Source of the DNA: Alphaproteobacteria bacterium
GTDB taxonomy: Bacteria > Pseudomonadota > Alphaproteobacteria > Micavibrionales > Micavibrionaceae
DNA: 64,000 nucleotides
Reading direction: 5' to 3'
NCBI GenBank assembly: GCA_021775965.1
Contig: JAJFGV010000014.1
Span: forward strand, 1-64,000
The position numbers were made by a program, and so were the translations under genes. The notes beneath the pieces were generated by a model that did no database searches, was not told the origin of the DNA, and was given only the letters and a program-made list of their open reading frames with translations. Shown piece after piece: positions 9,386 to 18,218 of this stretch. How positions within the stretch are numbered: the stretch's first letter is position 1; every line of letters starts with the position of its first letter.

Positions 9386-10258
9386 CTACTCTGAATCTGT
9401 ACTGTGTTTATCGACATCAAGGCCGACTACAAACATCTTATTCTGATCCGCTATTTCTGCAACCTTTTGCGGGTCAATCAGCAAAGAATCTCCTGCATGA
9501 ACCGCAATGCCCGCCAAACCGGCCTCAGCTGCGTTTTTGACTGTATCCGGCCCTACAGTCGGCAAATCAAAACTTCGGTCCTGTTGTGGCTTGCAGGTCT
9601 TTACCAAAACCCCGCCAGGCCCTTTCCTTTTAAGAGCTGCGCAGCGACGGATCAGCTCATCCGTACCCTCCGCAGCCTCCACGCCCAACACAAGACCACC
9701 TTGTACAATAACCGACTGCCCAACATCCAGCGAGCCAATCCGCTGTGAAATATCAAGTCCGCGCTCTATATCAATCCAATCCGCCTTGCCGGGCTTATAT
9801 TTACCGATAACTCCTTCCGGCATCAGCAGGTCACTTACAAATTCGTGCACGCCATGCAGGGTAAAGCCATGTCTCTCCAAATCTTTACGAATGGCCGATA
9901 GCATATCGCTGTCACCCAACGCCCGCATACCAAGACGCATAATAAAACCGGCAGTAAAAAGATCGGGGCGCAATTCACTAAAATGTGGGCGACGCATCGC
10001 ACCAATGAGAACAAGGTCTTTGATATCATGAGCACGAAGCGTTTTGATGATGCTCCCGGCACCACTCATACGCCCAATCATATGCGGGCGGCCGCGCACC
10101 ACATTCATATCGGTATGGCCTTCAAACGCGACAATAAATGGCTCTATTCCAAGGGATTCACAGGCCTGCGCCAAACGCTCGGGCAACACGCCACCGCCAG
10201 CGATAATCCCAAGAGTCTTGATATCATGCGCTAGGCTGCTTTTTTTCTGGGCTGACAT
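9386..10258 (-). CDS. lpxI: UDP-2,3-diacylglucosamine pyrophosphatase LpxI (DUF1009)
   Basis: Hydrolyses UDP-2,3-diacylglucosamine to lipid X, the step before LpxB. LpxI is the alphaproteobacterial analogue of LpxH, and no LpxH is seen here. 290 residues. It begins LGIIAGGGVLPERLAQACES and contains the family segments GRMSGAGSIIKTLRAH, DLVLIGAMRRPHFSELRPD and GGVLVKTCKPQQDRSFDLPT. Its first 28 bases overlap the 3' end of lpxA and only 2 bases separate it from lpxB, so the genes are surely co-transcribed and probably translationally coupled. Confidence 0.95.
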   Translation of the reverse strand: MSAQKKSSLAHDIKTLGIIAGGGVLPERLAQACESLGIEPFIVAFEGHTDMNVVRGRPHMIGRMSGAGSIIKTLRAHDIKDLVLIGAMRRPHFSELRPDLFTAGFIMRLGMRALGDSDMLSAIRKDLERHGFTLHGVHEFVSDLLMPEGVIGKYKPGKADWIDIERGLDISQRIGSLDVGQSVIVQGGLVLGVEAAEGTDELIRRCAALKRKGPGGVLVKTCKPQQDRSFDLPTVGPDTVKNAAEAGLAGIAVHAGDSLLIDPQKVAEIADQNKMFVVGLDVDKHSTDSE

Positions 10259-11034
10259 AGTCCAAACTTGTCTTTTCCGTTGGCAAAACGAATGATTTCC
10301 ATGATCGCATCGTCGCCTTCATATTCTTTGGCCACAGCCTCCAGGCGCTGATTGAAGTTACCATCCTCACTATCGAAAAGCTGATTAAAAGCTTTTTGAA
10401 GTGTTCTTATTTGATCCTTACTAAAATTGGCGCGCTCCAGGCCTATCAAATTAAGGCCGTTTAAATATGCTTTCTCGCCTTTCGCCCGCCCATAAGGGAT
10501 GACATCATCAGCAATACCGGCCAAACCTGATATCACTGCAAAAGAGCCAATTCTTACAAATTGATGTACAGCGCAAAGTCCGCCAAGTAAAACATGGTCG
10601 CCGACGCTTACATGGCCGCCCAACGTCGCATTATTCGCCATGATGACATTATTACCAACGATACAGTCATGCGCCACATGCGCGCCCATCATGAACAGAC
10701 AGTTATCACCGACAATCGTTTTCATGCCGCCGCTTTCTGTGCCCGGGTTCATCGTCACGTGTTCGCGGATCGTATTGTTCTTGCCGATGATCAGCTCTGA
10801 ATCTTCACCACGATATTTCAAATCCTGCGGCGCCGAACCAATCGAGGCAAAAGGAAAAATAATTGTGCCTTCGCCAACATTTGTATGGCCATCAATCACC
10901 ACATGCGCCTTCAGGGTCACATCGTCCCCGAGCGTTACATACGGCCCGACAACGCAATACGGGCCGATGGTGACGTTCTCACCTATACTCGCGCCATCTT
11001 CGATAATAGCTGTTTGATGAATATTCTGACTCAT
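10231..11034 (-). CDS. lpxA: UDP-N-acetylglucosamine acyltransferase
   Basis: First enzyme of lipid A synthesis, transferring a hydroxyacyl chain from ACP to UDP-GlcNAc. A left-handed parallel beta-helix built from hexapeptide repeats (ASIGENVTIGPYCVVGPYVTL onwards), followed by a helical C-terminal domain. The catalytic His lies in MMGAHVAHDCIVG. The ATG at 11034 (MSQNIHQTAII) is chosen because it matches the family start and gives 267 residues; a TTG at 11070 would add 12 unconserved residues. It overlaps lpxI by 28 bases. Upstream, fabZ ends 78 bases away. Confidence 0.96.
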   Translation of the reverse strand: MSQNIHQTAIIEDGASIGENVTIGPYCVVGPYVTLGDDVTLKAHVVIDGHTNVGEGTIIFPFASIGSAPQDLKYRGEDSELIIGKNNTIREHVTMNPGTESGGMKTIVGDNCLFMMGAHVAHDCIVGNNVIMANNATLGGHVSVGDHVLLGGLCAVHQFVRIGSFAVISGLAGIADDVIPYGRAKGEKAYLNGLNLIGLERANFSKDQIRTLQKAFNQLFDSEDGNFNQRLEAVAKEYEGDDAIMEIIRFANGKDKFGLCQPRKKAA

Positions 11035-11111
11035 AGCTCTAATTCTAGAGATTCCGCGGCTTTGAGACAAATCACGGATTATTGCGAAACGTTACAAAGA
11101 AAGAGATATGC

Positions 11112-11573
11112 CTATCCTTTATCATCCATAATCATCGCACTGAAATTGGCTTCGGCACATAATTTATCGCCAACCATAGCCTTGCCTTCAAATTTCCAGA
11201 CGGCACCACGAGACCGTATTTTTTGCACGTGAAGCTCAAGAGCGTCACCGGGCACCACGGGCTTACGAAAACGGGCATTGTCAATCGACATAAAATAAAC
11301 CACCTGTCCTTCCGCATCCTCGCCAAGCGCCCTCACTGCCAGCACCGCTGCCGTCTGCGCCATGGTTTCGACAATCAAAACACCGGGCATCACCGGATAG
11401 TCAGGGAAGTGTCCCTGAAAATACGGCTCATCGATGGTAAGATTTTTATAACCAATCGCCGTTTCACCAGGCTCGATTTCCTTAACTTTATCAACCAGCA
11501 ACATCGGGTAGCGATGCGGAATCAGCTCCTTGATACGGTCAATATCGATTATATTTTCGTTTTCTTCACTCAT
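11112..11573 (-). CDS. fabZ: 3-hydroxyacyl-ACP dehydratase FabZ
   Basis: Dehydrates 3-hydroxyacyl-ACP in fatty acid elongation and competes with LpxA for hydroxyacyl-ACP, which is why it sits in lpx clusters. 153 residues, hot-dog fold. Catalytic His is in LIPHRYPMLLVDKV and catalytic Glu in PGVLIVETMAQTAAVLA; FQGHFPDYPVMPG is the typical loop. The start at 11573 (MSEENENIIDIDRIKEL) agrees with family length. It lies between lpxD and lpxA on the same strand with short gaps. Confidence 0.97.
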   Translation of the reverse strand: MSEENENIIDIDRIKELIPHRYPMLLVDKVKEIEPGETAIGYKNLTIDEPYFQGHFPDYPVMPGVLIVETMAQTAAVLAVRALGEDAEGQVVYFMSIDNARFRKPVVPGDALELHVQKIRSRGAVWKFEGKAMVGDKLCAEANFSAMIMDDKG

Positions 11574-11604
11574 TGCTATAACAATTCCCTATTGCATCCG
11601 TATC

Positions 11605-12633
11605 TTAAGATGCTTTTTTCTTTTCCGCCAGCCGATTCAGCGCCACGATCTGCCGTAAGACCTGCTTGCTTGGCATGGCGGGCGTTCCAGCCTGCTCTTC
11701 ACCGGGCGGAACATCCCGCATAACGCCAGCCTGCGCAGAGATTTTAGCCCCCTGCCCAATGCGCAAATGCCCGGCCACGCCGGCCTGGCCACCAAGGGCT
11801 ACAAAATCCTCTATCACGGTACTACCCGATATACCAACCTGCGATACAATCACGCAGCCCCGGCCTATCTGTGCGTTATGGCCGATCTGCACCAGATTAT
11901 CAATCCATGTCCCCTGACCGATCACCGTATCGGGCCCTGAGCCACGATCGATACAGCTATTGGCGCCGATTTCGACATGGCTACCGATTAAAACACGTCC
12001 CAGCTGCGGCACTTTTACATGTCCATGGGGATCAATCGCAAAACCAAAACCGTCCTGGCCCACACGCACACCCGGATAAAGCCGCACATGATCATCAATG
12101 ATCGCATGAGACACAGTTGCACCCGCCCCAATCCGGCAATGGCTACCAATAACAACATTCTCTCCAATGATTGCATTGGCCTCAATCCAGCAACGCTCTC
12201 CAATTTCAGCGCCAGCCGCGATCACGGCACCTGCCTCAATCACGCAACCTTTGCCGATTGTTGCCTCGGAGCTAACGATAGCAGACTCTGCAATAGATTC
12301 TTGCGGCGGCGCGTCCGGGTAAAAAGCCTGCGCGGCCAATGCGTAGGATTTATAGGGACGCGGCGTCAAAAGCAAATGAACACCCTCCGGTGCTTTTTTG
12401 TCCGCAAATTGCAGGTCAACAAAACAAGCTCCCGCTTTTGTAGCCAAAAACTGGTCCTTATATTTAATGTTGTCAAAAAAGCTAAGATCCGTTGGGCCAG
12501 CCTTATCGAGTGGCATAACGTCTTCCAGCATATATTCATTATCGGTGCCGGGGACAGTTTCACAGCCCGTCATTTCCGCCAGTTGCCCGACAGAAAACGC
12601 AGAATGCCGTTTAAAAAACCGTTTGTCAGGCAT
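11605..12633 (-). CDS. lpxD: UDP-3-O-acylglucosamine N-acyltransferase
   Basis: Adds the second (N-linked) acyl chain in lipid A synthesis. 342 residues: an N-terminal uridine-binding domain, then a hexapeptide-repeat beta-helix (ATIGKGCVIEAGAVIAAGAEIG onward), and a short helical tail containing MRDVPPGEEQAGTPAMPSK. The start follows the skp stop with no gap (skp ends at 12634), indicating tight coupling. The catalytic His region is seen as WIDNLVQIGHNAQIGRG. Confidence 0.97.
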   Translation of the reverse strand: MPDKRFFKRHSAFSVGQLAEMTGCETVPGTDNEYMLEDVMPLDKAGPTDLSFFDNIKYKDQFLATKAGACFVDLQFADKKAPEGVHLLLTPRPYKSYALAAQAFYPDAPPQESIAESAIVSSEATIGKGCVIEAGAVIAAGAEIGERCWIEANAIIGENVVIGSHCRIGAGATVSHAIIDDHVRLYPGVRVGQDGFGFAIDPHGHVKVPQLGRVLIGSHVEIGANSCIDRGSGPDTVIGQGTWIDNLVQIGHNAQIGRGCVIVSQVGISGSTVIEDFVALGGQAGVAGHLRIGQGAKISAQAGVMRDVPPGEEQAGTPAMPSKQVLRQIVALNRLAEKKKAS

Positions 12634-13179
12634 TTAAGGCGTTTCCTCTATTTCAACCTGAACTTTGGGGATTTTAGCGTTTAGCTTTTCCGTGACTTCA
12701 GCGGAAATATCCAAAGACTCATTGCTGATAAAAACATTGCCCTTTGATATCACGAGATCATATTTCTTTTCTTCCGATATATCGCCGATGATTGTCATGA
12801 TTTCTTTTTCCAGCTTCTTAAGTGCCTTGGTAAAAGCACTATCCAGCGCTGCTTTTCTTTTCTGCACAAGCCCGATGGTCTCAACACGCTTTTGTTCAAA
12901 AGCCTGACTCTGCGTTGCAAATTCTTCTTTTGAAAGAGTGGCTTGTTTTTCAATGAGCGTTTTTTGACTTTCTCTTAATTCCTTCTCAATTTTTGAAAAT
13001 TCAGCCTTAAATTTTATCCGGCGACCGTCAACCTGCGCCTGGATACTTTGGCCAGCCTTGGATTCAGCAAGGACTTTTTGTATATCGACCACGCCAATGG
13101 ACGTTTGCGCCTGCGCCGGGGTTACGGCCAGCAAAACCGCAAAAATCGAAATGCACAAAAAACTGTAAAGTGATTTCAT
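12634..13179 (-). CDS. skp: OmpH/Skp-family periplasmic chaperone
   Basis: Periplasmic holdase that carries unfolded outer-membrane proteins to the BAM complex. 181 residues with a clear signal peptide (MKSLYSFLCISIFAVLL, cleavage after AQA) and a long charged coiled coil (about 50-125) forming the tentacles. The body segment SIGVVDIQKVLAESKAG matches the family. It lies between bamA and lpxD, the standard arrangement. Gap to bamA is 89 bases. Confidence 0.93.
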   Translation of the reverse strand: MKSLYSFLCISIFAVLLAVTPAQAQTSIGVVDIQKVLAESKAGQSIQAQVDGRRIKFKAEFSKIEKELRESQKTLIEKQATLSKEEFATQSQAFEQKRVETIGLVQKRKAALDSAFTKALKKLEKEIMTIIGDISEEKKYDLVISKGNVFISNESLDISAEVTEKLNAKIPKVQVEIEETP

Positions 13180-13268
13180 GTCACGTACCTTTCATTACTA
13201 TTAGCTCAACGGTAAATCAGAATGCGCTGCTAATTGCAGCAGAATGGCTTAACAATTATCAGTGCATT

Positions 13269-15563
13269 CTAGAAGCGGGTTCCAAAATTAAACCGGAACA
13301 ACTCTTCTTCATCATAACTTTCTTCCATCACTGGCTGGGCAACATCTACCCGCACAGGACCAAACGGCGAGCGCCAGGATATTCCGGCCCCGACACTAGC
13401 ACGAACGCTAGCGTCATCGGCAATCCCGGCCCCTGAATCATCAGACTCCAGCAATGATCCGGCATCACCAAATGTGTGCCCTTTAATGCCCCACTCTTCC
13501 GGCAAGCCAAGCGGGAAGGAAACTTCCGTTGTTCCACGATAGAAATACTTACCGCCAAGGGAGTCATTTGTTGTTAAATCTCTGGGCCCAACCCCCGCGC
13601 GCTCAAATCCACGCAACGTTGTACCGCCAAGAAAGAATCTTTCATTAATCTGAACGATCTCATCGCTATAACCTTCAATCGCACCGGTTTCACCCAGCAA
13701 GTTCAGGACGACCTGATCCCAGATCGGATGGAAGAATGAAGCGCCGGTTTTTCCAGACACATATTTCGCATCACCGCCAAGCCCAGCGATCTCCGTATCC
13801 AGCCACAAGAGCCAGCCTTCCGTTGGGAATTGCTTGCTATCAACATTTTCATAGGTTGTACGCTGGGCCATGGCCGAAGTATCGCGCCGCCCTTCCTGCG
13901 CCAACACAAAACGTGAAGCCGTACTGCTCACATCTGTAATCTCGTTTCGCTCGGCGCGGTAGCTAACCGTCTGACGCCAGCGCTCTGACAAGGGATAACC
14001 AACCCTTAAAGCGCCACCAGTACGTTTCTGGTCAAAGGAGCTTTCATCCTGAAGATCGCGCGTAATATGAAACAGATCAAAACCGGCAGAAACATCGCGC
14101 CCCATGAAGAAGGGCTCGGTGAAGGAAAGATCCACCTCTGTCCGCTGCCCTGCAATTGTTGTCGCCAGCAATAGATCCTGCCCTTTACCAAGAAGGTTGC
14201 GCTCTCTGATCCGTAGATCAGCCAGCGGCCCGTCACTTGTTGAAAACCCGGCACCAATCGAAAGCTCACCAGTTGATTTTTCCGATACATCAACATCAAC
14301 GACGGTTTTATCCGGCGCTGATCCCTGGCTCACATCAACCTTAACATCCTCAAAGAAATCTAGATTGCGAATATTTTGTTCTGAACGCGCGAGTTTGGAG
14401 CGGTTATACGGGTCGCCCTCATCAAGCAGCAATTCCCGCCGTACGACTTCATCCAATGTCCGTATATTGCCATTAACGTTAATACGCTCAACAAAGACGC
14501 GCGGCGTTTCGCTCACCTGGAAAACAATATCGACGGTTTTTTCATCGCGGTTGCGGCGAATATCCGGACGCACACTGACAAAAGCATATTGCAAATCGCC
14601 CAGCGCATCGGTCAGTTTATCAACTGTTTCCTGAACCAGATCGGCGTCATACCAATCATCCGCCTCAATCTCAATAACATCGCTCAGGGTTGCCGGATCA
14701 AAATTGCGTAAATTCGCATCAATATTTGTACTTTTAATCTTGTAACGCTCACCCTCATCGACGGTAAAGGTGATGAAGAAATCATCCTTGTCGTCCGACA
14801 GCTCTGCGATAGCCGATATCAAATTATAATCGGCATAACCCTGCGCCAGATAAAACCTGCGCAAAAGCTCCTGATCAAAGGCCAGACGATCCGGATCATA
14901 GCGGTCATCGGTGGAAATAAATTTATACCAGGCACTCTCGCTGGTGGTAATCTCACTGCGCAGCTTACTGTCATCAAAATGCTTGTTACCGACAAAGCGA
15001 ATGGACCTTACATTGGTGACATCGCCTTCCTGAATTTCAAAAACCAGATTAACCCGGTTCTGATCCAGACGGATCACCTTTGGCTCAATATTAATCGAGA
15101 AGCGTCCGTTGCGGCGATAAATTTGATACAGGCGACTAACGTCAGACTGCACCTTGGTGCGTGTAAAAACCTGACGCGGACGCAGCTGAATTTCGGACAG
15201 CAGCTCCGGGTCTTCGATACGATCATTGCCTTCAAAAGCAATCTCGTTGATGACAGGATTTTCAATCAGATCAACCAGCAGGATATTACCTTGAAGATCG
15301 AGAGAAACATCGGCAAACAATCCCGTACCAAACAGGCTCTTTAGCGCCCGGTCGAGATCTTCGCGCTCGGCTGTATCGCCAACCTGCAAATCCATATAGG
15401 ACATCACAGTGGCGGGCTCAACGCGCTCCGTACCCTGGACGCGCACTTCCTTGATGGTTGCTGCTGCATAGGCTGCCCCGGAACCAAATATAGTGGGAGC
15501 AACCAAAATTGATAACGCAAACAAGCCGATAAACAGACCTAGGGCGTGTCTCATGAGTTTCAT
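13269..15563 (-). CDS. bamA: Outer membrane protein assembly factor BamA (Omp85)
   Basis: Central component of the BAM complex that inserts beta-barrels into the outer membrane. 764 residues with a signal peptide (cleavage near AAYA-A, about residue 34), POTRA domains spanning roughly 35-425, and a C-terminal 16-strand barrel. The conserved lid-lock loop motif VRGF appears as TLRGFERAGVGPRD near residue 650, and the protein ends with aromatic Phe (RFNFGTRF), the outer-membrane insertion signal. It follows rseP on the same strand with a 45-base gap. Confidence 0.97.
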   Translation of the reverse strand: MKLMRHALGLFIGLFALSILVAPTIFGSGAAYAAATIKEVRVQGTERVEPATVMSYMDLQVGDTAEREDLDRALKSLFGTGLFADVSLDLQGNILLVDLIENPVINEIAFEGNDRIEDPELLSEIQLRPRQVFTRTKVQSDVSRLYQIYRRNGRFSINIEPKVIRLDQNRVNLVFEIQEGDVTNVRSIRFVGNKHFDDSKLRSEITTSESAWYKFISTDDRYDPDRLAFDQELLRRFYLAQGYADYNLISAIAELSDDKDDFFITFTVDEGERYKIKSTNIDANLRNFDPATLSDVIEIEADDWYDADLVQETVDKLTDALGDLQYAFVSVRPDIRRNRDEKTVDIVFQVSETPRVFVERINVNGNIRTLDEVVRRELLLDEGDPYNRSKLARSEQNIRNLDFFEDVKVDVSQGSAPDKTVVDVDVSEKSTGELSIGAGFSTSDGPLADLRIRERNLLGKGQDLLLATTIAGQRTEVDLSFTEPFFMGRDVSAGFDLFHITRDLQDESSFDQKRTGGALRVGYPLSERWRQTVSYRAERNEITDVSSTASRFVLAQEGRRDTSAMAQRTTYENVDSKQFPTEGWLLWLDTEIAGLGGDAKYVSGKTGASFFHPIWDQVVLNLLGETGAIEGYSDEIVQINERFFLGGTTLRGFERAGVGPRDLTTNDSLGGKYFYRGTTEVSFPLGLPEEWGIKGHTFGDAGSLLESDDSGAGIADDASVRASVGAGISWRSPFGPVRVDVAQPVMEESYDEEELFRFNFGTRF

Positions 15564-15608
15564 AGCCTTCTTTATTGAGTAATGGATTTGGACCTTAGAC
15601 GAAAAAGA

Positions 15609-16991
15609 TTAGCGGGTGAATAAAAAAATATCACTTATGTTAGCAAATACCACGATTCCCACCAAAAAAGCTAGCCCTAAGGCAAAAGCATAGTCCTGAA
15701 ACCGTTGCGATAATGGCTTCCCTGCCACCGCCTCATAAGCTAAAAACGCAAGGTAGCCGCCATCCAGCAGCGGAATAGGAAACAAATTCACCAGCCCGAT
15801 CTGAAAAGACAAAACAGCAATAAACACCAAAAATGTGTACCAGCCGGAATCGACGGCTTTTTCCGCCGCTTGTCCCATTGTTCCGATGCCGCCAATGCTG
15901 TCCCGTCGGGCGCCGCCACTAAACACCAGCTCCATAACCTTATAAGCCTCTATAGACAGCACTTTCATCTGTTTCGCGGCAGAGACCAACGCAAAGGGCA
16001 CTCCCCGGTAAACATAGAATTTTTCCTTGCTGATCCCGGTATAGAATTTATCATAATCCTCGTCCTTTGGATCATTAAGCCCTTCATTCATGTTTGTGGG
16101 CACGCGGATCAAAAAGATATCGCTCTTGTCATCATCAAACGCAGCAACACCAAGGCGCAGCTCCTGATCAAGATGAGTTGCTATCTCCTGGCGAGCTCTG
16201 TCGATATCACCATCCACATCCACCCCGTTGACGGACGTAATATCCTTATATTCCAGCGCGCGAATATGGGTAGCCCCCAGCCGCCCATGCGCGCGGTTCA
16301 TCCCCTTTGTGTCCTTGTAATCAATAGGCCGGGACGCGGCTGTCATGGTGATCGTCTGCTCACCACGCTTCACCGTAAAATCATATTCCTGGCCGATATT
16401 GGGCTTGGTCAGCGCCCAAATATCTTCAAATCGGGTAATCTTGCGGCCGTCAATCGCTGTAATCTCGTCCAGCGGCTGAAACCCGGCCTCATAACCCGAT
16501 GTCCCCATCGCCACCGCCGTCACAATCGGCAGCGTTGAACCTTGCCCTTTGGTTGAGAAAAGGGCTGCAAGTATCAGAAATGTAAAAATAAAATTGATTA
16601 CAGGACCAGCCGCTATAATCACCGCGCGCTTCCAGAGCGCTCTGGTATAAAAAGCGACCTCCGTCTCTTCTTTCGTGAGCTTTCTGATTTTTTCCGTCTC
16701 GGCATCCCAGATTTTGGGGTCGTCACGGTTCACATCGCCAAAAATTTTGACATAGCCACCCAACGGCAACAGCGAAAGCGACCACCTCGTGCCGCGTTTG
16801 TCCGTGCGGCCATAGAGCTCATGGCCAAAGCCAATAGAGAATTTATCGATCCGCACACCAAACACCCGCGCCGCGCTGTAATGCCCCAGCTCATGCACAA
16901 AGACAACAAAGCTGATGCTGAAAAATAGCGCAAAGACATACAGAAAGACATTGCCCGCAAAAACGTCAGAAAGCTGAAAAAAGGATTCCAT
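15609..16991 (-). CDS. rseP: RseP-family site-2 zinc metalloprotease, copy 1 (bamA-proximal)
   Basis: Intramembrane protease of the M50B family, expected to cleave membrane-bound anti-sigma factors or signal peptides. 460 residues. The zinc motif HELGH is at residues 33-37 in the first membrane helix and the third ligand lies in FPIPLLDGGYL at about 405-415, so it looks active. A PDZ domain (TSGYEAGFQPLDEITAIDG) is followed by a second, weaker PDZ-like stretch. It is a paralogue of the gene at 18362-19747, with the same length and organisation but clearly diverged. The dxr-rseP-bamA order seen in relatives normally has one rseP. Confidence 0.92.
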   Translation of the reverse strand: MESFFQLSDVFAGNVFLYVFALFFSISFVVFVHELGHYSAARVFGVRIDKFSIGFGHELYGRTDKRGTRWSLSLLPLGGYVKIFGDVNRDDPKIWDAETEKIRKLTKEETEVAFYTRALWKRAVIIAAGPVINFIFTFLILAALFSTKGQGSTLPIVTAVAMGTSGYEAGFQPLDEITAIDGRKITRFEDIWALTKPNIGQEYDFTVKRGEQTITMTAASRPIDYKDTKGMNRAHGRLGATHIRALEYKDITSVNGVDVDGDIDRARQEIATHLDQELRLGVAAFDDDKSDIFLIRVPTNMNEGLNDPKDEDYDKFYTGISKEKFYVYRGVPFALVSAAKQMKVLSIEAYKVMELVFSGGARRDSIGGIGTMGQAAEKAVDSGWYTFLVFIAVLSFQIGLVNLFPIPLLDGGYLAFLAYEAVAGKPLSQRFQDYAFALGLAFLVGIVVFANISDIFLFTR

Positions 16992-17028
16992 ACCGCCCCA
17001 TCACACTTAATTATCTATCCAAAATACT

Positions 17029-17115
17029 CCCCTCTCCCTTGAGGGAGAGGGCAACGAAGCCCGGCTTTTCCGCAGGAAAAACCGCCGGCTGAGTGGGTGA
17101 GGGTTTAAAATCCCT
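17029..17115. repeat. Dispersed-type palindromic repeat (CCCTCTCCC...GGGAGAGGG)
   Basis: A near-perfect palindrome CCCTCTCCCTTGAGGGAGAG at 17030-17049 is followed by GAAGCCCGGCTTTTCCGC and a GGGTGAGGG tail. This type of sequence resembles dispersed intergenic repeats of many proteobacterial genomes. No coding potential is evident. Together with the next element it fills the 306-base gap downstream of the HTH gene and upstream of rseP copy 1. Copy number cannot be judged from one window. Confidence 0.5.
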
Positions 17116-17140
17116 GCTCTTGCCCCGCCACTATCTAATC

Positions 17141-17242
17141 GTCATCCCGGCGCCCTGTCACGCCGTAGCCCACAGGGCGTAGGCGGAAGGCCGGGACCTT
17201 ACACACACAAAGCAAGAAGATCCCGCTCTTCAGCGGGATGAC
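17141..17242. repeat. Palindromic repeat element with GTCATCCCG ends
   Basis: A 102-base element bounded by GTCATCCCG and CGGGATGAC. Inside are two nested hairpins: CGCCCTGT (17151-17158) with ACAGGGCG (17172-17179), and ATCCCGCT-CTTC-AGCGGGAT (about 17220-17239, an 8-base perfect stem). There is no T-run after it, so it is not a classical terminator. The form is that of a dispersed palindromic intergenic repeat. Confidence 0.6.
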
Positions 17243-17297
17243 ACTCTCTTAATCTTCAGTATAGCGGTTTTTTGAACGCGGTGCAGCAGCCATGTAA

Positions 17298-17939
17298 TTA
17301 TAGAGCTAGACTTTCCTCTGCGTTTTTAACCTTCCGCCCCTTATGATGATGGTGCGGCTTTTTCAACATGGCTTGTTTCTCTTTATAAAGATTAAACCGG
17401 GTTTGAAAACCCATGAGTTCTTCAGCGGTGTATTTAGAAAAGATGTTTGAAAGCTTAATTGCTACCCTGGGACTAAGAGGAGCCTTCTCTTTTGTCAGAT
17501 CGTCTAAAGTTTGCTGACAAATGTCAATTTGTAGTGCTACAGCGTGAACGTTGGTACTAGCCGCATCAATTAATTCCTTTTTAATTATCGACCCCGGATG
17601 CGGCGGCACATCCTCTGATTTTCTTTCAGTGATATCTTTTTTTGCCTGAAGCTTTTGCTTCGAATGATATTTGTATTGATTAAATCTCAATTGGAACAAA
17701 AGAAGTTCGTCTTCAGTATATTCGGAAAAATAAGCGGCAAACTTAGCAGCAATATCATTGCTTACTGGTCTTTCACATTTTACAACGTAATTAAGCATTT
17801 GACGGTTTGCTCCAATTTTGGAGGCAGCCGCATAAACACTCAGCCCTTGGCCTTTTATCACCTTAAGCATTAATGAACCCGGATGCTGTGGCAGTTTTTC
17901 TGCCACATCTCCAAATGTCATCTTATGTTCTTTTGCCAT
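17298..17939 (-). CDS. Tandem HigA-like (XRE family) helix-turn-helix protein, orphan
   Basis: 213 residues made of two copies of one module. Copy 1 (about 13-95) starts QHPGSLMLKVIKGQGLSVYA; copy 2 (about 113-193) starts PHPGSIIKKELIDAASTNVH. Each is a HigA-type XRE domain (HPGS...helices...RPVS-IA-K-A) followed by a shared YTxEELxxFQxRFNxYK tail. The C-terminus is basic and His-rich. The second helix-turn-helix is less canonical than the first. HigA proteins are antitoxins and autorepressors, but no HigB-like toxin is adjacent. A perfect inverted repeat lies in its promoter. It sits between two rseP paralogues, flanked by dispersed repeats, suggesting acquisition. Function beyond DNA binding is unknown. 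Confidence 0.75.
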   Translation of the reverse strand: MAKEHKMTFGDVAEKLPQHPGSLMLKVIKGQGLSVYAAASKIGANRQMLNYVVKCERPVSNDIAAKFAAYFSEYTEDELLLFQLRFNQYKYHSKQKLQAKKDITERKSEDVPPHPGSIIKKELIDAASTNVHAVALQIDICQQTLDDLTKEKAPLSPRVAIKLSNIFSKYTAEELMGFQTRFNLYKEKQAMLKKPHHHHKGRKVKNAEESLAL

Positions 17940-17981
17940 TATACTCTTGCTCTCATTTTTCCATAGTTCATTATTTGCCGT

Positions 17982-18010
17982 AATAAAACAGCTTTTGATG
18001 TTTTATGCAA
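17982..18010 (-). promoter_or_regulatory. Promoter and candidate operator of the tandem HTH gene
   Basis: On the minus strand TTGCAT (18005-18010) precedes TTTATT (17982-17987) by 17 bases. A perfect 8-base inverted repeat ATAAAACA-N8-TGTTTTAT (17983-18006) fills the spacer and -10, about 45 bases before the ATG at 17939. This is where an autorepressor would bind. It is inferred from symmetry and position only. Confidence 0.55.
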
Positions 18011-18078
18011 GAAAATTCTACGTCCGGAATAACAGCAGAAAAAGCCTCCGCCCCTCTGAATCTCCGCGTTTAAAACCC

Positions 18079-18107
18079 TTGACAAATTAGGATATATTTC
18101 CTATAAT
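18079..18107 (+). promoter_or_regulatory. Consensus sigma-70 promoter with palindromic operator, no intact gene downstream
   Basis: TTGACA (18079-18084), a 17-base spacer and TATAAT (18102-18107) make a perfect consensus promoter. The spacer contains TAGGATATATTTCCTA (18088-18103), an inverted repeat of the kind found at toxin-antitoxin promoters bound by XRE antitoxins. It points right, towards an ATG at 18114 whose frame soon enters a palindromic repeat. No intact plus-strand gene follows before rseP copy 2, which is on the other strand. It is probably a relic promoter. Confidence 0.65.
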
Positions 18108-18113
18108 ATCTAC

Positions 18114-18218
18114 ATGAAAAAGACATACACAAAAACATCGTCATTGCGAAGCCCTTGGGCTGAAGCAATCCAGAGCCACAAGAAAAAGGCTGGATTGCTT
18201 CGCGTTCGCTCGCAATGA
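18114..18218 (+). pseudogene. 34-codon frame interrupted by a palindromic repeat (relic reading frame)
   Basis: ATG at 18114 lies 6 bases after the -10 box of a consensus promoter and starts MKKTYTKTSS, but from codon 9 onward the frame is the palindromic element 18139-18220 and ends inside it. No Shine-Dalgarno sequence is seen. The likeliest reading is that the start of a small gene (perhaps a toxin, given the operator) was destroyed by repeat insertion. It could also be chance. Low confidence as a gene. Confidence 0.3.

Noticed and set aside
17219-17242. ATCCCGCT-CTTC-AGCGGGAT hairpin as a Rho-independent terminator
   Set aside because: No T-run follows on either strand, and it belongs to a larger palindromic repeat.
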